Shown: in pieces, positions 34,380 to 44,379 of the stretch | Layout: each line of letters begins with the position of its first letter | Numbering within the stretch: the first letter of the stretch is position 1 | Source: Primulina eburnea | Lineage: Eukaryota > Streptophyta > Magnoliopsida > Lamiales > Gesneriaceae | DNA length: 64,000 nt | Direction of reading: 5' to 3' | Assembly (NCBI RefSeq): GCF_022965805.1 | Contig: NC_133101.1 | Span: forward strand, 9,647,069 to 9,711,068 | Program-made: the position numbers and the translations under genes | The notes under the pieces: model-generated | Seen by the model: only the letters and a program-made list of their open reading frames with translations | What the model was told of the DNA's origin: nothing | The model's database searches: none

Positions 34380-35331
34380 TCATGTTTTGTTCTTGCTTAA
34401 TGTGTTCATTTCTTCGTTCATAGCCTCAAGCCATTTGTTCCTTTGTGTGCATTCCATGGCTTCTCTATAAGAGTTTGGCTCTGGAGATTCTATGTACTCT
34501 GCTATGTTTAGTGCAGATGAAACCATATCAGCTTGTCCAAACCGCTGGGGTGGTTTTATTTCTCTTTTCTTCCGATCTCTTGTCAGCATATAGGAGTCAT
34601 TATCTTTCCCAGTAGCTGTTTTGCCCTCTTCCAGTTTTCTGGGATCATCAGTTTCAATGGATTCTTGAGAGACTTCTTCTGTATTCTCAGAGTTCTCCAA
34701 CTCAATTTGTGTTTCCATGGAGAGCTCACTTGATGGAGTTGTTTTGCCTTTATGATGTATGTATCCCATTTTGGCTTCATCAAATATTATATCCCTTGAG
34801 ATGAAACACTTGGGCCCTTTATCTTCTAAATTACACACCTTATATCCTTTCACTCCAGCTGGATCTCTCTTAATGTGAGCATATGCCAGGCATCCAAACA
34901 CCCTGAGATTTGAATAATCTGTTGGAGCTCCTTTCCATATCTCCATTGGGGTTTTGAGGTTTATGGCACTTGAAGGGCACCTATTGATTAGATAGCAGGC
35001 TGTAGTCACCGCTTCTCCCCAAAATACTTTTGGCAGCCCAGCATTTAACAGCATGGATCTTGTTCTTTCCAATAGAGTTCGATTCATACGCTCTGCTACC
35101 CCATTTTTTTGGGGGGTCCTGGCAACTGTCTTGTGCCTCAAGATGCGCTTCTTTGAACATAGTTGGTTAAACTTTTCTGAGCAATACTTCAATCCATTAT
35201 CAGTTCGAAGATACTTGAGCTTCATGTCCATTTGGTTTTCGCACAATACCAATTCCATTCCTTGAACTTTGCAAATGCTTCATCCTTTGTTTTAAGTACA
35301 TAGACCCAAAGCCTTCTAGAGTAATCATCTA
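34380..35331 (-). pseudogene. Integrase of the Tnt1-like copia
   Basis: The second catalytic Asp (RTDNGLKY) and the catalytic Glu (NGVAERMNRTL) are present, as are CYLINRCPSSAI and the PMEIW/RVFGCLAYAH segment. Between 35258 and 35332 the remaining N-terminal part (IIDDYSRRLWVYVL) is in other frames, so at least two small indels separate it from gag-protease. Confidence 0.8.
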
Positions 35332-36810
35332 TTATTGACATGAAATATCTTCCACCAGCATGTGTTGCTGTCCTTGAGGGGCCCATATGTCCGAGTGTAC
35401 ATACTCGAATGGTCTCAAAGAAGTGTGTTTTCCAGGCTCAAACTTTACTCTCTTTGCTTTTCCTAATATACAGAATTCACAATTGTCCATCCCTTGAATG
35501 TTGTCCCCACAAAGAAGTTTCTGTTTTGATAATTCCATTAACCCCTTTTCACTTGAGTGGCCAAGTCTTAAATGCCAAAGCCATGTTTTATCATTTTTGT
35601 TTTCTGCTATAACCGATTTTCCCAGCACTGTATTTCCCAACAAGATGTACAAGGAGTTCTTTCTTTCAACTTTCATGATTACCAAGGATCCCTTCAGTAC
35701 CTTTAATTTTCTATTTTCTGACTTGAAAGAGCATCCATTTGATTCTAGTGTTCCTAGTGAAATCAAATTCCTCTTGAGATCTGGTACAAATCTAACTTGC
35801 TGTAAGATTTTGTAGGTGCCATCATCCATTCTAAGTCTGATGGAGCCTATACCTCTTACTTTGCAAGATCTATCATTTCCTAAGATGACCACACTCAAAT
35901 CTGTTTCTTGCAGAGTTTCAAACCATGACTTTGTAGGACACATATGAAATGTACATCCAAAGTCTAGAATCCATTCATTTGATGTCCCTTGGTCTAATAT
36001 GGTCAGTGCCTCTGCTGTGTCATATCTATCAGATGCGACAGAGGCTTCACCATCCTCATTGTTTCTTTCTTGATGTTTCTTTCTCTTTTCAGGGCAATTT
36101 CTTTTGAAGTGTACCTCCTTGTGGCATAAGAAACACTTGTATTTTACTTGACTCCTGGATCTTGATCGAAAGGGGGTCCTCCTTTGCTGTCTTCTCGCAG
36201 GTCTTCCTCTTGTGTTTAGGCTTTCTCCTTGTGAATGACCATGATGATTCATTCCTTTCTGCAATTCTTTGGCCCTTATTGCAGATTGTACTTCCTTCAA
36301 TGAGATTGATTGCTCCCGGCCATAGAGGAGTGCATCCTTGAAGTTTTCATATGACATTGGGAGAGAGTTTAACAAGATTAACGCCTTGTCTTCTTCTTCC
36401 AATTTAACTTCAATATTTTCCAAGTCATCCAAGATCTTGATGAATTCATCAATCTGCTCAGAGATATTTTGCTCGTCACCGATCTTGAACGAGTATAATT
36501 TTTGTTTCATATACAATCTGTTGGCTAGTGATTTAGTCATGTAGAGTGATTCGAGTTTCATCCACATAGCAGCTGCTGACCCTTCTCTGGAGACCTCACG
36601 CAGAGGTTTATATCCAAGGCTCAGAATGATTGCACTTTGTGCTTTTGCATTATTTTGTTTCTTTTCTTTCGGATCACCCATCATGGCTTCTTCTCCTTTC
36701 AATGCTTCCTCCAGACCTTGTTGTATTAAGATTGCTCTCATTTTGATTCTCCATAGGCCAAAATCATTCTTCCCGTTGAACTTTTCGATGTCAAATTTCA
36801 TGGATCCCAT
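35332..36810 (-). pseudogene. Gag, protease and GAG-pre-integrase of the Tnt1-like copia
   Basis: The ATG at 36810 begins MGSMKFDIEKFNG. The Gag UBN2-type domain is followed by a zinc knuckle CFLCHKEVHFKRNC, in which Gly before His is replaced by Val. The protease centre reads WILDFGCTFHMC, with Phe where the DSG/DTG triad needs Ser or Thr. The GAG-pre-integrase finger (WLWHLRLGHSS ... CEFCILGKA) and the start of integrase (EYVHSDIWAP) follow before the frame is lost. Confidence 0.82.
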
Positions 36811-36847
36811 CTTCTTGATTGTTGTTCGTGTCGTGTTGTGGCTTCGG

Positions 36848-36865
36848 TTCCCACAGACGGCGCCA
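36848..36865 (-). other. Primer-binding site of the Tnt1-like copia (not initiator Met)
   Basis: Two bases inside the 5' LTR the minus strand reads TGGCGCCGTCTGTGGGAA. This is not the TGGTATCAGAGC of the other two copia elements here and implies a different tRNA primer. Confidence 0.7.
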
Positions 36866-36867
36866 CT

Positions 36868-37301
36868 TGTTGATGTTTAATCAAATATAACAATCTACAC
36901 CAGATGATCTCAATACAAGAACAAATGCATCAAGTTAAAGGAAATTTAGAATACACAACGGATTACGTGGTTCGGCCTTGCGGCTTACATCCACAGGAAA
37001 ACAGCCAGCAACTTTTTTTTATGGATCACTAATGAACTGGAGTTCCAGAAAGGAATTTACAGAGAGTAATAGATCACACAAACATATAGAAAACTCTCTC
37101 ACTACTTTCTTAGTTCTTCAAGTTTCTATCTTCATCTCGTGGTTTCAATCTCTCCTCTCTTCTACATAACCATCACGATCTCTCTCATGACTTCAACAGC
37201 TAGCTTTCCTTGCCTTTCGGATCGTCACCGGTTAGTTAGTCGAGTTTTATAACTACCACTAACTTCTCTTCCAGTTCTGATCCCTCCAAGAGCTTTCCAA
37301 C
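36868..37301 (-). repeat. 5' LTR of the Tnt1-like copia, truncated
   Basis: It matches 31000-31435 with scattered substitutions and small indels, then stops at 'ctttccaac' where it is replaced by an unrelated CCCCCGTGGGCG sequence. About 36 bases of the LTR terminus are missing. Confidence 0.85.
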
Positions 37302-38688
37302 CCCCCGTGGGCGTGCGGAGGTGTATTGATTGTCTCACATCGTTTAGATAAAAATTCATGGGAGTTGAATATATGGACTAGAACAATCATCTTCCATTGA
37401 GCTAGCTTTTGGAATTGAGTTCGGTCTAAGTCTCAATCACAGTACATTTTCAAGAATTAATAGTATAACAAAGGAATCATGCTGAACGAAACATATACGG
37501 AATCAAAGGACAGGAAACAAATAGTGTGCGGCCGAATTTTCAAAAAACAGAAACATTATTATTTTAAAACATATATATAACCTCACTTATCTCTTGTTTT
37601 TTTGGATTAAACGTGACTGAATGTTGCTGGAATGGTCGAACAGTAAGGCTTTCGAACTTTCGGACTTATGAAAAATTTGATGCTCAATAGTTGTAGCATC
37701 TACTCAGCCTTTAATAGCGGCTCTTTGCTCGATTCTTGGACAGAATTTAAGCTACTGGAGTGCTTCGAAATTGATCAGAAAAAGGGCACGAAATCTGCTG
37801 TTCTTCTTGCTCGAAACTGCTATTGTTTGAGTGATATGTCGGTGTGATTTTTCCTCTCAATTCTTGTGGAATTTATAAAGGATTTGGAGCAGCTTAATGA
37901 TCATGGTTTTAAGGTCATTACAACTCATTTTAATATCATTATCGGCCATGAATGGTCTGTTATAGGTTTCATTTGCAATGTTATAACAATTGATCAAATG
38001 AACTTGATCTTTCAAATTTCAAAAAAAATCTGATGTCAAGGTGTTTAAATTTCGAAAATTGCGAGGAAGTAAAAAGCTTATACAAGACTTTATGTGCATA
38101 GATATACATGGAATCTTGGGTCTTGACAAGTACTCTATTCACTAGCATTATTCAAGTGAATAATTGGAAACGTGAGGAGTAGGAGAATACCGATGCGAAA
38201 TGAAGCTTATGAATGACAAAAGGTTATGCGTCTGTGTGTGCGTTTGTTATTGTCAGGGCGAGTGTTCTGCTGGGTGCGGGAGAGGGTGTGCGCGTGTTGG
38301 GTGCCTGTGTGCTGTATTCGGATGTGTGAATGTTTGTTCGGGGTGTGTGACAGAGATGGAGGGAGGAAGAAAATGAAAGAAGAAGTGGGCCTGTGAAATA
38401 ATTGGGTCAAGTGGAAAATATATATGGGTCGTGATGTTTTAAGTATTAGTTGGATCGTATGTGTTCTAGATATATATGTTTTGTAAATTGGGTTGTAATA
38501 GTTACTTATGAAAATATCAATAAGTAATATTTTTTTTTTATCTAATTTATTCATAACTATCATATATAATTCATTTTAAAAATTCAAATATCATCTCTAT
38601 AAATAACATATTTAATATAATTGCATTATTCTTATTTAAATAATAATTTAAAACTTCAATAAATTTTTATGAATCAACTCGATCTATT

Positions 38689-38725
<37 letters not shown>

Positions 38726-38887
38726 ACGAGAAAGATTTAAAAGAATATATAAATAACAAGATTATTCCGTAAATAGTTATTATTGTATAGGCTTGTTAAC
38801 GATATTTATAAATTTTAAATTGGATAATCACAATTGGCAAGAATTTACAAAGCTAATTTTTGTGAAAAATATACATAATTTTTTGAT
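37302..38887. other. Intergenic DNA, repeat-like, no gene seen
   Basis: The first 150 bases contain 'attgtctcacatcgtttaga', a phrase common at LTR ends, suggesting another LTR relic truncated against the copia. A TG-rich stretch at about 38220-38350 gives a spurious open frame on the minus strand. A (TA)n tract lies at about 38693-38722. Confidence 0.35.
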
Positions 38888-38892
38888 CGAGG

Positions 38893-39043
38893 TATTAGAA
38901 ATAGTCATTGACTTGGATATTGACTTTACTCCTTGTATAAATAGCTAGGAGTTTGTTAACATTCATTTTAATTTTCCTTCCCTGTATTTTCTTAACTCAG
39001 AGCTTCAGCTCTGCATCAATGGAATTCTTTTGTTTCACTAATA
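38893..39043 (+). repeat. 5' LTR of the intact copia (151 bp)
   Basis: A TATA-like 'tgtataaatagc' lies at about 38935. The terminal inverted words are TATTAG and CTAATA. It is identical to the 3' LTR. Confidence 0.93.
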
Positions 39044-39055
39044 TGGTATCAGAGC
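39044..39055 (+). other. Primer-binding site of the intact copia
   Basis: TGGTATCAGAGC, matching the initiator Met tRNA, abuts the LTR with no gap. Confidence 0.92.
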
Positions 39056-39178
39056 TAAGAAGAGAATTCGGATCGATATTTCCTTGATCGATCATCATCG
39101 ATCTTCAATTTACTATCGATCTTCAGCTCGCTTTCGCATCACTTGCCTCTCTTCTCGATTTGTTCATTTTTTTTTGAG

Positions 39179-42100
39179 ATGGTGAAAGGCGGTGGTCAAG
39201 CGATTAACAACAATGCAAATCAAGCTTCCATTAATCGCACCTTTGCAGAGGACTCGAGCAACCCGTACTTCTTGCAGAATGGTGATCATCCAGGTCTTAC
39301 TCTTGTATCACACCAGCTTTCTGGTTCGAATTACAACACCTGGAGTAGATCTATGGCCATGGCATTGACTGCTAAAAACAAGTTAGGTTTTGTGGATGGT
39401 GCTATATCTCGTCCTCCAATTGATGATCTGTTATACGGTGCTTGGAATCGATGTAACAGTATGGTCACCTCCTGGATTTTAAATGCTGTTATTCGTGAAA
39501 TTGCCGATAGCCTAATGTACATGTCAACTTGCCATGAGGTGTGGATCGATCTACGCGATCGATTTCAGCAGAGCAATGCTCCAAGGATTTATCAAATTAA
39601 GAAGTTACTTAGTGCTCTTAATCAAGGATCTTTGAGTGTCAGCTCTTATTATACGAAATTGCGAACACTTTGGGATGAGTTGAAAGATTATCAGCCTGCT
39701 TCAGTCTGCCATTGTGGATCGATGAGAGATTGGGTGAATTATCACAATCAGGAGTGTGTTATGCAATTTCTAATGGGGCTAAATGAGTCATATGCGCCAG
39801 TTCGTGCACAGATATTGTTGGTTGATCCTCTTCCTGTCATTGCTAAAGTGTTTTCCCTCGTGGTCCAAGAGGAGAGACAAAGGTCCATAAACACTGGAAC
39901 TGTCAAGTCAGACATTGAAACCTCCTTTGTACCAAGTGCATTTGTTGCAGTGAATAATGCCAAGAAATTTCCGAACTACAAAGGCAAGAGTGATAAAGTG
40001 TGCTCTTATTGCAATTACACTAACCACACAGTTGATAAGTGTTACAAATTACACGGATTTCCTCCTGGTCATCCTAAGTTTGGGACAAAATCTTTCTTTG
40101 GGAAGACACAAGCACAAGCTTGCCATACATATGCTTCTCCAGAGCCTACTTCAAGTGTTTCGGTTGACTCGCTTACACATGGCCAATGTAATCAGCTTAT
40201 TGAGTTTTTAAGCTCGAAAATTCAGACTATGAACAGCTCCACTTTGGAACAACAACAGCAAGAGCCATCTGTGTCCTGCTTCAATGGTATTTTTTCCTTC
40301 TTTAATTCTGTTCCTGCCATACAGCGTCTGGATTGGGTAATAGACACGGGAGCCACACATCACATATGTTGCTCTATGTCTCTTTTTACCACAATTCAGC
40401 AAATAAGTTCCAAAGTGACCCTCCCAAACAATTTTTCAATCAGTGTCACTCATGTTGGCTCGGTTCATTTAACCAGTCAACTTGTTCTCCATGATGTTTT
40501 ATATGTGCCACAATTTAGATTCAATTTGCTTTCTATAACTTCTCTTACTAATTCCCTTTCATGTTCAGTTCGTTTCCTTTCTAATACCTGTGAAATCCAG
40601 GATATCAATCAATCCAAGATGATTGGGATGGGTAGACGTGTTGGAAACCTCTATGTACTGAACCAGCTCAGGAAAGTCTCATCTCCGGTCATTTGTAATT
40701 CTTCTGTTGATCTTTCACACTTGTGGCATTTTCGCATGGGCCATCCTTCTTATGCTAAGCTTTCTGTTTTGAATAAATGCTTAGGTTCTACCTTTGTAAA
40801 AGAACATCATATGCCTTGTGCTATTTGTCCTTTATCCAAGCAAAAGTGTTTGCCATTTGTCTCTCAACATAATGTGTGTAATGCATCTTTTGAACTTATG
40901 CACATTGACATTTGGGGTCCCTTTGGTTCTGTTTCAGTTGAGGGTTATAGATATTTCTTGACTATCGTAGATGATCACTCTCGTTTTACTTGGGCATATA
41001 TGTTAAAAGCTAAGAGTGATGTTCAACACATTTTTCCAGCATTTTATCAAATGGTACACACTCAATTTAGTGTCAAGATTAAGGGAGTTCGGAGTGATAA
41101 TGCTCCAGAACTCAACTTTACAAATTTTTTCCTTCAAAAGGGGATCGTTCATTTTCACTCTTGTGTTGAAAGGCCACAACAAAATTCTGTTGTTGAGCGT
41201 AAACATCAACACATTCTAAATGTGGCTCGTGCCCTTCTTTTCCAATCCAACATTCCACTAGTCTACTGGCCTGATTGCATCCTTACTTCTGTCTATTTAA
41301 TTAACCGAACTCCCTCAGTTCTGTTATCCAATAAGTCTCCTTTTGAGTTGTTGCACCGCAAACAACCTTCTTATTCGCATTTGAAAGTCTTTGGTTGTTT
41401 GTGTTTTGCTTCCACACTCATCTCTGTTCGAGATAAATTTTCATCTCGTGCCATTAAATCTGTGTTTATGGGATATCCACCAGGTTACAAAGGTTACAAA
41501 TTGTTGAATGTGGAAACCAATGAAATATTCATTTCACGAGATGTAATCTTTCATGAACTTGTTTTTCCTTTCAAAGATGATTCTTCCTCTCATTCCTCTT
41601 CGGATATTTTTTCTGATCATGTCATTCCAACCACTGTTTTACTCAGTCCCAATCCCTTGCAAAAACATACTAGATCCAATCGAAACATTCGTGCTCCACC
41701 TCACCTTCGTGACTACCATTGTTTTGCCACTACCTCCCCTCTTCCTTGTACAACAAACCATCCTCTGTCTACATATCTTTCTTCTCGTAGACTTTCGCCT
41801 TCTTATTCTGCTTTTGTCAACAACATATCTTCTGTCATTGAACCCGAATACTATTCTCAAGCTGTTGTTATTCCTCAATGGAGACAAGCAATGGCTGATG
41901 AACTTCATGCTTTGGAAGCCAATAACACTTGGTCTGTTGTCTCTCTGCCACATGGTAAGTCTACAATTGGCTGCCGTTGGGTCTACAAGGCCAAGTTTTC
42001 AGCTGATGGTTCCTTCCAGCGTTATAAGGCACGTTTAGTTGCCAAAGGTTACACACAACAGGAAGGCGTTGACTATCTTGAAACTTTCTCGCCGGTGGCT

Positions 42101-43399
42101 AAACTTGTTACTGTAAAAGTTTTGTTGGCTTTGGCTGCTGCCCAAGGTTGGTTTCTCATTCAACTTGATGTCAATAATGCCTTTCTTCATGGTGATTTAT
42201 TAGAGGAGGTTTATATGTCTTTGCCTCAAGGGTATTGCAGCAAGGGGGAGAATCTGCCACCACATGCTGTTTGTAAACTTAACAAATCCATATATGGTTT
42301 AAAACAAGCCTCTCGCCAATGGTTTGCAAAATTTTCTGCTGCACTACTGGACATGGGCTTCTCTCAATCCCATGCCGATAATTCTTTATTTCTGCGGACA
42401 AGAGGACATATTTTTGTTGCTCTATTAGTCTATGTTGATGATATTGTGATTGCCACCAACTGTGAAAAGGAGGCTAGTGACTTAAAGATACGCCTTGACA
42501 GCAAATTTCGGTTGAAAGATTTGGGAGAGCTGAAATACTTCTTGGGAATAGAAGTTGCTAGATCACAATCTGGTATTTCGATCTGTCAACGAAATTACGC
42601 TTTAAAATTACTCACAGAGGCTGGTCTTCTTGGTTGCAAACCAAGGTCCACACCTATGGATGCAAACACTAAACTATCTCTTGATGATGGGGATTCGGTT
42701 TCTGATCCTACTGCATATAGAAGATTAATTGGACAATTGATATATCTCACGATTACACGTCCTGACTTGACTTATGTTGTGAACAAACTAAGTCAATTCG
42801 TTTCAAAACCACACACATCCCATATGGAAGCAGCCTTGAATGTTTTGAGATATATAAAAGGAACCATTGGACAAGGATTGATCTATAAGAGTGCTTCTGA
42901 TTTGAAACTTAAGTTCTTCTCGGACGCGGACTGGGGTTCTTGTCTAGACACACGAAGGTCAGTCACTGGTTTTTGTGTATTTCTTGGTGAGTCTATGGTG
43001 TCTTGGAAATCAAAGAAGCAACAAACAGTTTCGAGGTCCTCTGCTGAAGCCGAGTACAGGGCTATGGCAGCGGCTACCTGTGAGGTTATGTGGATTAGGA
43101 CATTACTTAAAGATTTGAGAGTTGAGGATAATGAACCAGCTGTGTTGTTTTGTGATAGCCAAGCTGCTATACACATTGGCTCCAATCCAGTTTTTCACGA
43201 ACGCACTAAACACATAGATATTGATTGTCACATCGTGCGTGAACAAGTGCAAGCAAGGGCCATCAAGTTGATGCATGTCTCTTCAAAATCACAACTAGCT
43301 GATTTGTACACAAAGCCATTGTTTTACTCACGTTTTAAGGAACTTCTCATCAAGATGGGAGTGCACAATATTCACTCACATCTGGAGGGGGAGTATTAG
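39179..43399 (+). CDS. Copia gag-pol polyprotein, uninterrupted (1406 aa)
   Basis: The start chosen is the ATG at 39179 (MVKGGG); an upstream TTG in frame at 39143 is not needed. Domains in order: Gag (NPYFLQNGDHPG onward), zinc knuckle CSYCNYTNHTVDKC at about residue 275, aspartic protease VIDTGATHHI at about 389, GAG-pre-integrase finger (HFRMGHPS ... CAICPL), integrase D577, D640 and E673, reverse transcriptase with RYKARLVAKGYTQ and YVDD at about 1085, and RNase H with Asp about 1249 plus SAEAEYRAM and LFCDSQAA. The stop TAG lies inside the 3' LTR, so the polypurine tract encodes the last residues. All catalytic residues are present, so the element is potentially autonomous. The lineage looks Ale- or Ivana-like, which I cannot settle. 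Confidence 0.95.
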   Translation: MVKGGGQAINNNANQASINRTFAEDSSNPYFLQNGDHPGLTLVSHQLSGSNYNTWSRSMAMALTAKNKLGFVDGAISRPPIDDLLYGAWNRCNSMVTSWILNAVIREIADSLMYMSTCHEVWIDLRDRFQQSNAPRIYQIKKLLSALNQGSLSVSSYYTKLRTLWDELKDYQPASVCHCGSMRDWVNYHNQECVMQFLMGLNESYAPVRAQILLVDPLPVIAKVFSLVVQEERQRSINTGTVKSDIETSFVPSAFVAVNNAKKFPNYKGKSDKVCSYCNYTNHTVDKCYKLHGFPPGHPKFGTKSFFGKTQAQACHTYASPEPTSSVSVDSLTHGQCNQLIEFLSSKIQTMNSSTLEQQQQEPSVSCFNGIFSFFNSVPAIQRLDWVIDTGATHHICCSMSLFTTIQQISSKVTLPNNFSISVTHVGSVHLTSQLVLHDVLYVPQFRFNLLSITSLTNSLSCSVRFLSNTCEIQDINQSKMIGMGRRVGNLYVLNQLRKVSSPVICNSSVDLSHLWHFRMGHPSYAKLSVLNKCLGSTFVKEHHMPCAICPLSKQKCLPFVSQHNVCNASFELMHIDIWGPFGSVSVEGYRYFLTIVDDHSRFTWAYMLKAKSDVQHIFPAFYQMVHTQFSVKIKGVRSDNAPELNFTNFFLQKGIVHFHSCVERPQQNSVVERKHQHILNVARALLFQSNIPLVYWPDCILTSVYLINRTPSVLLSNKSPFELLHRKQPSYSHLKVFGCLCFASTLISVRDKFSSRAIKSVFMGYPPGYKGYKLLNVETNEIFISRDVIFHELVFPFKDDSSSHSSSDIFSDHVIPTTVLLSPNPLQKHTRSNRNIRAPPHLRDYHCFATTSPLPCTTNHPLSTYLSSRRLSPSYSAFVNNISSVIEPEYYSQAVVIPQWRQAMADELHALEANNTWSVVSLPHGKSTIGCRWVYKAKFSADGSFQRYKARLVAKGYTQQEGVDYLETFSPVAKLVTVKVLLALAAAQGWFLIQLDVNNAFLHGDLLEEVYMSLPQGYCSKGENLPPHAVCKLNKSIYGLKQASRQWFAKFSAALLDMGFSQSHADNSLFLRTRGHIFVALLVYVDDIVIATNCEKEASDLKIRLDSKFRLKDLGELKYFLGIEVARSQSGISICQRNYALKLLTEAGLLGCKPRSTPMDANTKLSLDDGDSVSDPTAYRRLIGQLIYLTITRPDLTYVVNKLSQFVSKPHTSHMEAALNVLRYIKGTIGQGLIYKSASDLKLKFFSDADWGSCLDTRRSVTGFCVFLGESMVSWKSKKQQTVSRSSAEAEYRAMAAATCEVMWIRTLLKDLRVEDNEPAVLFCDSQAAIHIGSNPVFHERTKHIDIDCHIVREQVQARAIKLMHVSSKSQLADLYTKPLFYSRFKELLIKMGVHNIHSHLEGEY

Positions 43400-43544
43400 A
43401 AATAGTCATTGACTTGGATATTGACTTTACTCCTTGTATAAATAGCTAGGAGTTTGTTAACATTCATTTTAATTTTCCTTCCCTGTATTTTCTTAACTCA
43501 GAGCTTCAGCTCTGCATCAATGGAATTCTTTTGTTTCACTAATA
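43394..43544 (+). repeat. 3' LTR of the intact copia (151 bp)
   Basis: Identical to the 5' LTR. The gag-pol stop codon overlaps its first six bases (TATTAG). Confidence 0.93.
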
Positions 43545-43549
43545 CGAGG

Positions 43550-44379
43550 TTATGTATTAATATTATTTTTTCAAATAATTATATTTGGAAAGTACACTTA
43601 AATTGAAAGGAAATGATTTGAAATTTTCAATTTTTACAATTTTCTGTGGGGCCCAATAAAAGATGAAGCCCCCTGAATTCAACCATCGTTCAGCTGAAGC
43701 CCTCGACAGTTCTTTGTTAAACCCTCTTGGAGTTCCTCCTCGGTACTTTGTCGCCAAACTTGAATTCTATGTAAAGAAATTTCGCCTGCTTGTTTTATTT
43801 GTGGGTTTTTCAAATGTATATTCATTCGAAATTTTCCTGAATTTATGTTCTTCCGCCTCGGATAGACGATTAGTTTTTGCAATTCGATTTCGTCATAGTT
43901 GGAAAAGGTTTCCATCTCCCGAGTGTTCCTTTTTTTCTCTTCTTCTTGTCTTGTATGCTCACATTGATAAGTATGTTCTCGATCTTTTGTATCCAAGTTT
44001 TCCATACTTGTAAGAAACTTGGGAGCTTTGCTGTTTATTTGTTTGTTTGGTGATGTGGTGGTGTGTCAATCTGTAGCATTTTATTTTTTTGTTTTTTGTT
44101 TTTGTTTTTAGCTGTGCATACTGGCAACATCATAATTAATTTCATATTATCAATATTTGAATCTTGGAATCAAATTCGCAAAAAAGCACGTCATTGTTGT
44201 CATGAATGATTGTATAATTCGACTTATTTCTATACAAGAATGACAACAATTAAGCTGTTATTGGGTAAGCTGTTTGATTCCTCCAATGTTATGGTGCTAG
44301 TCCCCTATCACATTCATCTATATTTAAATGAATTTTATCTTGTTTTATCACTAACCATGGGCTCCCTCTTCCTCGGATA
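43550..44379 (+). other. Promoter and probable 5' UTR region of the RBM39-like gene
   Basis: No coding sequence is supported; the open frame at 43663-44013 has no domain. A GC-richer leader-like segment lies at about 43650-43760. A splice acceptor-like tgctgcag at 45811-45818, just before the start codon exon, suggests that the leader is spliced and that the LINE relic between lies in a 5' UTR intron. This is inference. Confidence 0.35.

Larger units (their letters stand above)
31000..37301 (-). mobile_element. Dead Ty1/copia retrotransposon (Tnt1-like), carrying a CACTA insertion
   Basis: It has a 3' LTR at 31000-31470, a polypurine tract next to it, pol and gag on the minus strand, a primer site, and a truncated 5' LTR at 36868-37301. 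The Gag start (KFNGKNDFGLWRIKM) is of the Tnt1/Tork kind. The two LTRs differ at about twenty places over roughly 430 aligned bases by eye, so the insertion is moderately old. The reading frame has a nonsense change, frameshifts, altered protease and zinc-knuckle residues, and is split by a CACTA transposon at 32637-34022. The 5-mer left of the element is ATAAT; the right end is lost. Confidence 0.88.
38893..43544 (+). mobile_element. Intact, apparently very young Ty1/copia retrotransposon (4652 bp)
   Basis: The two 151-bp LTRs (38893-39043 and 43394-43544) are identical base for base. The five-base duplication CGAGG flanks the element (38888-38892 and 43545-43549). A TGGTATCAGAGC primer site (39044-39055) follows the left LTR immediately and a GGAGGGGGAG polypurine tract precedes the right one. 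One uninterrupted frame encodes gag-pol with every catalytic motif I can check. The LTR ends are TATTAG...CTAATA rather than TG...CA. It lies about 2.3 kb upstream of the RBM39-like start codon and in the same orientation. Confidence 0.95.

Noticed and set aside
38207..38563. 118-codon minus-strand frame rich in His, Thr and Ser
   Set aside because: It is produced by a TG/CA-rich low-complexity tract and AT-rich flanks. There is no similarity that I recognise.
41553..42038. 161-codon open frame inside the intact copia, +1 frame
   Set aside because: It overlaps the integrase to reverse transcriptase linker of the true gag-pol frame and shows only low-complexity Leu/Ile/Pro residues. It is a shadow frame.
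43663..44013. 116-codon open frame upstream of the RBM39-like gene, with a 108-codon frame opposite
   Set aside because: Both strands are open, residues are unpatterned and the position is that of a promoter or leader. No domain is recognised.
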